Below, one piece after another: positions 59,023-64,000 of a stretch of 64,000 bases of DNA. A program made the translations under genes and the position numbers. Every line of letters begins with the position of its first letter. The stretch's first letter is position 1. Source of the stretch: Streptomyces sp. NBC_00569 (lineage in GTDB: Bacteria > Actinomycetota > Actinomycetes > Streptomycetales > Streptomycetaceae); assembly GCF_036345255.1 (NCBI RefSeq), contig NZ_CP107783.1, positions 7,300,001 through 7,364,000 of the forward strand, in the 5' to 3' direction. Below the pieces are notes generated by a model that ran no database searches, was not told the origin of the DNA, and saw only the letters and a program-made list of their open reading frames with translations.

Positions 59023-59817
59023 TCAGCGCTTGCCGGTGTTGTTGAAGAGCGAGCGCGACCAGGTGTAGCCGAGGACGGCCAGTGCCAGGCACCAGACCAC
59101 GGCCAGCCACCCGTTGTTGCCGATCTCGGTGCCGAGCAGCAGTCCGCGCAGAGTCTCGATGGCCGGGGTGAACGGCTGGTACTCGGCGATCGGCTGGAAC
59201 CAGCCCGGCATCGCGTCGACCGGGACGAACGCGCTGGACAGGAGCGGCAGGACCATCAGCGGCATCGCGTTGTTGCTGGCCGCCTCGGCGTTCGGGCTGG
59301 ACAGGCCCATGCCGACCGCGATCCAGGTGAGTGCCAGGGAGACGAGCGCCAGCAGCCCGACCGCCAGGATCCACTCCAGGGCGGTGGCGTCCGTGGACCG
59401 GAACCCGATCGCCACGGCGACGGCCCCGACGAGCACCACGCTCATCACACACTGCAGAACACTGCCGACGACGTGTCCGATGAGCACCGATCCGCGGTGG
59501 ATCGCCATCGTGCGGAAGCGGGCGATGATGCCCTCGGTCATGTCCATGGAGACGGACACCGCGCTGCCGATCGTGGTGCCGCCGATGGTCAGCATCAGGA
59601 TGCCCGGGACGAGATACGCGATGTACGCGGAGCGGTCGGCGCCGCCGCCACTGATGCCGGCGCTCATCACGTCGCCGAAGATGTAGACGAAGAGCAACAG
59701 CAGCACGACGGGCGTCAGCAGCAGATTCAGCGTCATGGAGGGGTAGCGCCGGGCGTGCAGCAGGTTGCGGCGCAGCATGGTGGACGAGTCGCGCACGGCG
59801 AGGGACAGGGAGCTCAT
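59023..59817 (-). CDS. ABC-2-type exporter permease, DrrB-like
   Basis: The 264-residue product has the DrrB pattern: an N-terminal amphipathic region (SSTMLRRNLLHARRYPSMTL), a first membrane helix LLTPVVLLLLFVYIFGDVMS near residue 33, YLVPGILMLTIGGTTIGSAV near 70, the coupling segment MDMTEGIIARFRTMAIHRGS near 92, and helices LQCVMSVVLVGAVAVAIGF, ILAVGLLALVSLALTWIAVG, AMPLMVLPLLSSAFVPVDAM and a last one near residue 240. DrrAB-type exporters move anthracyclines and other hydrophobic compounds. Its start overlaps the ATPase stop (ATGA at 59814-59817), so the two are one exporter. It ends the minus-strand run that starts near the DUF4097 gene. Confidence 0.9.
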   Translation of the reverse strand: MSSLSLAVRDSSTMLRRNLLHARRYPSMTLNLLLTPVVLLLLFVYIFGDVMSAGISGGGADRSAYIAYLVPGILMLTIGGTTIGSAVSVSMDMTEGIIARFRTMAIHRGSVLIGHVVGSVLQCVMSVVLVGAVAVAIGFRSTDATALEWILAVGLLALVSLALTWIAVGMGLSSPNAEAASNNAMPLMVLPLLSSAFVPVDAMPGWFQPIAEYQPFTPAIETLRGLLLGTEIGNNGWLAVVWCLALAVLGYTWSRSLFNNTGKR

Positions 59818-60824
59818 CGGGCTTCCTCCTTGGGCTGGTTGGGCTGGGCGGGTACGCCGGCGCCGCCGGTCAGGGCGAAGAACACGTCGTCGAGGTCAGG
59901 GGTGTGCACGGTCAGCTCGTCCGCCTCGACGCCGGTCGAGTCCAGCCAGTCGAGGATGGAACGCAGTTCGCGCTGGCTGCCGTCACTGGGGATCTGCAGC
60001 GCGAGGGCCTCGTCGTCCCGGTGGGCCTCGCGCAGAGAGAGGCAGGCGGACCGGTAGGCGTCCGGGTCGGTGAACCGGAGCCGGATGTGTCCGCCGGGGA
60101 TGAGTCGCTTGAGTTCGTCGGCGCTGCCCTCGGCGGCGATCTTGCCGTCGTTGAGCACGGCGATACGGTCGGCGAGTTCGTCGGCCTCGTCGAGGTACTG
60201 CGTGGTGAGGAAGACGGTGACCCCGTCGGTGACGAGTTCGCGGATGATGCCCCACATGTTGTGGCGGGCGCGGGGGTCGAGGCCGGTGGTCGGCTCGTCG
60301 AGGAAGATGATCCGGGGGTTGCCGACCAGGGTCATGGCGATGTCGAGGCGGCGCTTCATGCCGCCCGAGTAGGTGGAGGCGGGCTTCTTCGCGGCGTCCA
60401 CCAGGTCGAACCGCTCCAGCAACTCGGCGGCGACGCGGCGCCCTTCGTGCTTGGGGAGGTGGTGGAGATCGGCCATGAGGAGCATGTTCTCCTCGCCGGT
60501 GATCAATCCGTCGACGGCGGAGAACTGCCCGGTGACACCGATCGCGGCACGTACGCCGTCCGGTGACGTGGCGAGGTCGTGGCCCGCGACCTGGGCCTGG
60601 CCGCCATCGGCGGAGATGAGCGTGGACAGGATCTGCACGGCCGTGGTCTTGCCGGCGCCGTTCGGGCCGAGCAGGGCGAACACGGTGCCGGTCGGGATGT
60701 GCAGGTCGATCCCGTCGAGGACGGTCTTGTCGCCGTACGACTTGCGCAGCCCGACGGTGGAGACGGCGGCGGGCGGCTGCTGGCCGTTGCCCGACCTGGA
60801 CGTGGTCATGACAGATGAAGGCAT
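59814..60824 (-). CDS. ABC exporter ATP-binding protein, DrrA-like
   Basis: The 336-residue product has Walker A ALLGPNGAGKTTAVQILSTL near residue 51, Q-loop GVTGQFSAVDGLITGEENML near 95, signature ASTYSGGMKRRLDIAMTLVG near 150, Walker [17 protein letters not shown] near 174, switch His replaced by Gln in VFLTTQYLDEADELADR (TTQ, as commonly seen in DrrA), and the C-terminal DrrA domain ending VHTPDLDDVFFALTGG. ATG 60824 starts MPSSVMTTS; ATG at residue 6 is an alternative. It lies 66 bp after the DUF4097 gene on the same strand, so both may be in one operon, probably involved in envelope or drug stress. Confidence 0.92.
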   Translation of the reverse strand: MPSSVMTTSRSGNGQQPPAAVSTVGLRKSYGDKTVLDGIDLHIPTGTVFALLGPNGAGKTTAVQILSTLISADGGQAQVAGHDLATSPDGVRAAIGVTGQFSAVDGLITGEENMLLMADLHHLPKHEGRRVAAELLERFDLVDAAKKPASTYSGGMKRRLDIAMTLVGNPRIIFLDEPTTGLDPRARHNMWGIIRELVTDGVTVFLTTQYLDEADELADRIAVLNDGKIAAEGSADELKRLIPGGHIRLRFTDPDAYRSACLSLREAHRDDEALALQIPSDGSQRELRSILDWLDSTGVEADELTVHTPDLDDVFFALTGGAGVPAQPNQPKEEAR

Positions 60825-60890
60825 GGGGCCCTCCCATTCGAAGGCGTGGTGAGCGGTGAAGTGGCGTGCGGCGTGAGGGACTTGGACGGG

Positions 60891-61736
60891 TCAGGCCCGG
60901 GCGCGGCGGATGTCGATGTTGCCGAACTTGGTCCGGGCGCGGACCTCTACCGTTTCCTCGCTCTTCTCCGGGCTGTCGGAGGCGGTGAGCGTGTTGCGCA
61001 CCTGTCCGTTGCCCGAGCCGGCGTCGAGCCAGGCGGCCGTGCCCTCGCGGATGCCGATGTCGATGGCGCCGTAGGAGGTCTCCAGCTGGACGGTGCCACG
61101 GGCCACGTCACCCACGCGCAGGGTGCCGTGGGCGGTGGTCGCGGTGACCGAGCTCTCGGCGCGCCGGATGTCGATGTCGCCGTTGGCGCAGCTCACCCGC
61201 AGATCGCCGATCGCGGTGCCGACGCTCGTGGAGCCGTGCGAGTTCTTCAGGACGGCCGGGCCGTCCACGACACCGACGCGCAGGCTGCCGGAGCTGGTGG
61301 TGATCTCGGCCAGGCCCTCGACCTGGTCCACGGTGATCGAGCCGTGCGACGCGGTCAGCTGGAGCGGGCCCGTCGAGTCCAGGCGGACGTCACCCGACGA
61401 CGTCTTCACGCGGACCTCGCCGAGCCGGCCCTCGCCGAGCACCTGGGTCCAGGAGCCGGTCGTGTCGATGCGGGAGCCGGTCGGCAGCTCGACCGTCACG
61501 TCGACGCTGCCGGTGGGCCCGACGAGGTAGCGGCCCTTGGGCGTTTTGATGGTCAGCACGCCGTTCGCGTAGGTGACCTCGGTCTGCTCGGCGACCCGCA
61601 CGTCCTTGTCCTTCTTCGGGTCGCGGGGCCGCGTCTCGACGACCGTGTCGAGGCGGTCGCTCGCGGAGAACTGGATGGAACCGGCGGCCACGTTGGCGAT
61701 GACCGAGATCGGCTGGGGCGTGTCGAAAGAAGGCAT
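60891..61736 (-). CDS. DUF4097-family beta-repeat protein
   Basis: The 281-residue product consists of repeated beta-strand units typical of DUF4097 (polymer-forming-like adhesin fold): VRVKTSSGDVRLDSTGPLQL, ITTSSGSLRVGVVDGPAVLK, RVSCANGDIDIRRAESSVTA and VQLETSYGAIDIGIREGTAA, with the recurring pattern of SxGxIxV or NGDIxV. It has no signal peptide and no membrane helix, so it is cytoplasmic. In streptomycetes such genes often stand beside ribbon-helix-helix-like regulators and ABC exporters, as here, but no function is established. ATG 61736 is chosen. It follows the RHH-like gene (61803-62342) on the same strand after 66 bp. Confidence 0.85.
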   Translation of the reverse strand: MPSFDTPQPISVIANVAAGSIQFSASDRLDTVVETRPRDPKKDKDVRVAEQTEVTYANGVLTIKTPKGRYLVGPTGSVDVTVELPTGSRIDTTGSWTQVLGEGRLGEVRVKTSSGDVRLDSTGPLQLTASHGSITVDQVEGLAEITTSSGSLRVGVVDGPAVLKNSHGSTSVGTAIGDLRVSCANGDIDIRRAESSVTATTAHGTLRVGDVARGTVQLETSYGAIDIGIREGTAAWLDAGSGNGQVRNTLTASDSPEKSEETVEVRARTKFGNIDIRRARA

Positions 61737-61802
61737 GGCTGTCCCGTCCTCTTGGGTCTCAGGGTGAAGTTCCGGGTGAATTCGGGCGGGCGGGATGCGC
61801 GG

Positions 61803-62342
61803 TCAGCGCACCCAGCCCGTGAAGCTCTGTCCGACGGAGCGGGTGGTGCGGGTGGCTTGGCTGCTTCCCGGTGCGCGTGACGGGGTGCCGCCGTCGACCG
61901 CGGCCGACACGGCTCGGACCAGCCACGCGTTGACCGACAGGCCCTCTCGGCTCGCGGCCTCCTCGGCGCGCGTCTTGAGGTGGGCGGGCAGGCGCAGATT
62001 GACGCGGGCGGTGCCGCCGTCGTCTCCGTCGGCGGGCGCCGGGGCCGGCGCCTTGAGCGGCTCGGCGGGCCCGCTCCTGTCCTCGTACGTCTCCTCGGTC
62101 GCCGGCCGCGTCACGACGAAGTCCGGGTCGAGCCCGCGCAGTCGTACGTCGACCGAGCCGGGGGCGAGTTCAAGGGTGATCTCGTCCATCGCGGCGGAGA
62201 GCACGTTGAGCATCGTCAGGCGGGTCGCCGACTCCAGGGGGGCGGTGAGCCGCTCGGCCAGCTCGCGGGCTTCTTCGCCGCCGGCTTCGGCGGCCACCGC
62301 GAGTTCGCGGCGGAGGTTGTCGACATACGGCGTGAGGTCCAT
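61803..62342 (-). CDS. HicB/CopG-like ribbon-helix-helix regulator
   Basis: The 179-residue product begins MDLTPYVDNLRRELAVAAEA, continues with a helical region (RLTAPLESATRLTMLNVLSA), a linker rich in Pro/Ala/Asp, and the C-terminal DNA-binding part RVNLRLPAHLKTRAEEAASR followed by EGLSVNAWLVRAVSAAVDGG, which is a clear ribbon-helix-helix of the CopG/HicB antitoxin type (beta strand VNLRLP, helix A, SVNAWLV helix B). ATG 62342 starts the family-like sequence. The start codon itself is in the left arm of a palindrome at 62340-62373, so autoregulation is likely. No toxin gene of HicA type is adjacent, so it is probably a stand-alone regulator of the DUF4097-ABC genes that follow. Confidence 0.85.
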   Translation of the reverse strand: MDLTPYVDNLRRELAVAAEAGGEEARELAERLTAPLESATRLTMLNVLSAAMDEITLELAPGSVDVRLRGLDPDFVVTRPATEETYEDRSGPAEPLKAPAPAPADGDDGGTARVNLRLPAHLKTRAEEAASREGLSVNAWLVRAVSAAVDGGTPSRAPGSSQATRTTRSVGQSFTGWVR

Positions 62343-62373
62343 GACGCCATAGTGGCACCACTTTGGCGTCATG
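62340..62373. promoter_or_regulatory. Nested palindrome over the start of the RHH gene
   Basis: CATGACGCCA (62340-62349) and TGGCGTCATG (62364-62373) are perfect 10-bp inverted arms. Between them, AGTGG-CA-CCACT (62351-62362) is a second palindrome, and its TGGCACCAC is the same half-site as in the array at 62502-62539. The left arm includes the start codon of the RHH gene, so binding would block its expression. Confidence 0.75.
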
Positions 62374-62462
62374 CGCAAGCGGGTGAGGGGGTTGATTGTG
62401 GGTCGGGGTTGGGCGAGTGGCTCTGACCTGCGAAAATGTAGTGACGTCGAATTGCGTCAAGG

Positions 62463-62539
62463 CGGTGCCACGTGGTGTCCCGTCCGTTCTGACGCCTCTG
62501 GTGGCACCACGTGGCGCCATATGGCACCACGTGGTGCCA
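62463..62539. promoter_or_regulatory. Array of CACGTG-centred palindromes between RHH and ArsR genes
   Basis: Three 18-bp sites share the centre CACGTG: 62463-62480 (CGGTGCCACGTGGTGTCC, degenerate), 62502-62519 (TGGCACCACGTGGCGCCA, one mismatch pair) and 62522-62539 (TGGCACCACGTGGTGCCA, perfect). Their starts are 39 and 20 bp apart, close to whole helical turns. They lie 125-200 bp upstream of the ArsR start and 120-200 bp from the RHH start. Confidence 0.75.
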
Positions 62540-62664
62540 TCGGGTCCGTCCATGCCCGGGTGGCTGGTGCCCTTCCCCGGTTTCCTCGACTTCCCTTGCT
62601 TCCTCGGCTCGCCGAACAATCGGGTCGCCTGGACAAAAAAAGTTTTCGGTGGGACGGTGGGGTC

Positions 62665-63276
62665 ATGTTGGACGTCACCGTGATCGAGGACCCCGCGGCA
62701 GCCGCGGTCTCCCTCGACCCGATCAGGGCCCGGCTGCTCGCGGAGCTGGCCGCCGGACCCGCATCCGCCGCGATGCTCGCCCCCAAGGTCGGCCTGCCGC
62801 GCCAGAAGGTGAACTACCACCTCAAGGCGCTGGAGAAGCACGGCCTGGTCGAGCTGGCGGGGGAGCGGCGCAAGGGCAATGTCACCGAGCGCCTCATGCG
62901 GGCCACGGCCGCCTCGTACGTGATCTCACCGGTCGCGCTCGGCGCCGTGCGGCCCGACCCGGACCGGGCCCGCGACCAGCTCTCCGCGCGCTGGCTGCTC
63001 GCCGTCGCGGCACGTCTCGTACAGGACGTGGGGGCGCTGCTCACCGGGGCCGCCAAGGCGAAGAAGCGCCTGGCCACCTACGCGCTCGACGGCGAGGTCA
63101 GGTTCGCGTCCGCCGCGGACCGGGCCGCATTCATCGAGGAACTGACCCAAGGGGTCGGCGCGCTCGTCCGCAAATACCACGACGGATCCGCCGAGGGCGG
63201 CCGCGACCACCGCGTGGTGATCGCCGTGCATCCCTCGGTGAAGGAACCGCAGCCCCGACCGCCCCTCGAAGACTGA
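62665..63276 (+). CDS. ArsR-type winged-helix regulator
   Basis: The 203-residue product starts MLDVTVIEDPAAAAVSLDPI and has a winged helix of the ArsR/HTH_20 type: DPIRARLLAELAAGPASAAM, then LAPKVGLPRQKVNYHLKALE with the recognition helix and GLVELAGERRKGNVTERLMR as the wing. The C-terminal part (LSARWLLAVAARLVQDVGAL and the end DHRVVIAVHPSV) is a dimerisation/ligand region; there is no Cys metal site, so the signal is probably not a metal. ATG 62665 is chosen with GGTGGGG upstream. It is divergent from the RHH gene across 322 bp which hold the palindrome field, and an SRPBCC gene follows after 21 bp, a common pair in streptomycetes in which the regulator and the SRPBCC protein are cotranscribed. 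Confidence 0.9.
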   Translation: MLDVTVIEDPAAAAVSLDPIRARLLAELAAGPASAAMLAPKVGLPRQKVNYHLKALEKHGLVELAGERRKGNVTERLMRATAASYVISPVALGAVRPDPDRARDQLSARWLLAVAARLVQDVGALLTGAAKAKKRLATYALDGEVRFASAADRAAFIEELTQGVGALVRKYHDGSAEGGRDHRVVIAVHPSVKEPQPRPPLED

Positions 63277-63297
63277 CCGCACCAAGGAGTCACCACC

Positions 63298-64000
63298 ATG
63301 ACGAACGAACCCAGGGAATTCGAGATCGCCCGCGAGTTCGAGGTCGACGCCACCCCCGAGCAGGTCTGGGAGGCGCTCACCTCGGGCACCGGCGGCTGGC
63401 TGTGGCCGATGGAGTACGAGCCCAAGGAGGGCGGCCGCGGCCCCCACGGCGCCACGATCACCGCCTGGGACCCGGAGCACCGGCTCACCGCCCGCTCGGA
63501 CAACGCGGAAGCGCTGCCCCCGTTCCAGACCCTCAACCAGCTGGACCATGTCATCGAGGCCCGCGACGGCGGCACCCGCGCCTGGGTCCGCTACGTCCAC
63601 AGCGGGATCTTCGTCGACAACTGGGACGAGTACTACGACGGCGCCGACAAGCACACCGACTTCTACCTGCACACGCTGCGCCAGTACCTGACGCACTTCG
63701 CGGGCCGACCCGTCGCCTTCGCCATGTTCGACGGGCCCGCCGGGTCGGCCGGCCCCGAGGCCCTCGCCGCCGTCGGCCGCGCCCTCGGTCTGCCCGACGA
63801 CGCCGCCGAGGGCGCCAAGCTGCGCGTGCGGGGCCCCGGCGGCGAGAGCCTGGAAGCCGTACTCGACTACCGCAACCCGTCCTTCATCGGCCTGCGCACC
63901 GACGACGCCATGTACCGCTTCTTCGGCCGCGGCCGCTGGGGCGCGCCCGTCGGCATCGTCGTCCACGACTTTGCGCCGGACGCCGACGCCGCGCAGGACG
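63298..64000 (+). CDS. SRPBCC (AHSA1-like) domain protein, 3' end outside window
   Basis: The first 234 residues are seen. They begin MTNEPREFEIAREFEVDATP with ATG 63298 after AAGGAG. The first part is the START/Bet v 1-like SRPBCC fold of the AHSA1 type: EVDATPEQVWEALTSGTGGW, then DHVIEARDGGTRAWVRYVHS and FYLHTLRQYLTHFAG as the long C-terminal helix near residues 120-140. The remainder (residues about 145-234, for example FDGPAGSAGPEALAAVGRAL) starts a second domain that continues beyond the window, so the full length is unknown. These domains bind hydrophobic ligands; the specific role is not known. It is cotranscribed with the ArsR-type gene. Confidence 0.88.
   Translation, partial: MTNEPREFEIAREFEVDATPEQVWEALTSGTGGWLWPMEYEPKEGGRGPHGATITAWDPEHRLTARSDNAEALPPFQTLNQLDHVIEARDGGTRAWVRYVHSGIFVDNWDEYYDGADKHTDFYLHTLRQYLTHFAGRPVAFAMFDGPAGSAGPEALAAVGRALGLPDDAAEGAKLRVRGPGGESLEAVLDYRNPSFIGLRTDDAMYRFFGRGRWGAPVGIVVHDFAPDADAAQD

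Noticed and set aside
61803..62342. HicAB toxin-antitoxin pair
   Set aside because: The C-terminal RHH resembles HicB, but no HicA-like small toxin frame lies beside it; the neighbours are DUF4097 and ArsR-type genes.

Overview
The window is high-GC DNA with GTG/TTG starts, dense ATGA/GTGA stop-start overlaps and a gene set typical of a Streptomyces chromosome core: whiA beside the rapZ/yvcK pair, an actinobacterial-type dapD, opcA next to zwf, a mycothiol-dependent-enzyme family member and an RbpA-family RNA polymerase-binding protein. No rRNA, tRNA, prophage, integrase, CRISPR array or biosynthetic gene cluster was seen.

Layout. 1-9.8 kb: end of an MHYT-domain protein, uvrB, two TerD-domain proteins, a TerC exporter behind a yybP-ykoY-type manganese riboswitch, a ChaA-type Ca2+/H+ antiporter, aroQ, an MBL hydrolase and a maleylpyruvate-isomerase-family protein. 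10-16.7 kb: uvrA, a 5'-truncated YceI remnant, a PfkB sugar kinase, a seven-unit 50-bp tandem repeat, a Tat-type Rieske lipoprotein and an XRE-like regulator. 16.9-25.1 kb: the translationally coupled run uvrC-rapZ-yvcK-whiA, then a large secreted M14 carboxypeptidase. 25.3-31.9 kb: glycolysis (gap, pgk, tpiA), secG, an RbpA-family gene, pgi and a DUF2087 protein. 31.9-38.6 kb (minus strand): the pentose phosphate operon tkt-tal-zwf-opcA-pgl. 38.9-44.3 kb: heme A synthesis (ctaB, ctaA) with two interleaved genes of uncertain role, and an ABC-2 exporter. 44.8-51.5 kb: the Fe-S assembly operon sufR-sufB-sufD-ferredoxin-sufC-sufS-sufU-sufT. 51.6-58.5 kb: a truncated secreted protein, a MITE-like element, a membrane protein, an SMR pump with its TetR regulator, dapD, a SigE-family sigma factor with a membrane propeller partner, and dapA. 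58.7-64 kb: a small membrane protein, a DrrAB-like ABC exporter, a DUF4097 protein, a ribbon-helix-helix-like regulator, an ArsR-type regulator and the start of an SRPBCC protein.

How the genes work together. The centre joins lower glycolysis, the oxidative and non-oxidative pentose phosphate pathway, heme A synthesis and Fe-S assembly, so NADPH supply, respiration and cofactor assembly sit together. All three excinuclease genes (uvrA, uvrB, uvrC) are present at separate sites. The TerC/ChaA pair suggests divalent metal export.

The most interesting signals are mainly in DNA and RNA control elements: a TerC leader in which one 8-nt stretch can pair either with riboswitch helix P1 or with the Shine-Dalgarno sequence; a multi-palindrome operator field between the ribbon-helix-helix and ArsR genes; an operator running up to the start codon of the SMR pump; a CAAC-N6-GTTG site overlapping the sufR start; three 12-bp motifs at an exact 19-bp period before the secreted carboxypeptidase; the 50-bp repeat array; and a MITE-like element that supplies a neighbour's stop codon. 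All functional statements rest on reading the sequence and remembered family knowledge; no database search was possible.
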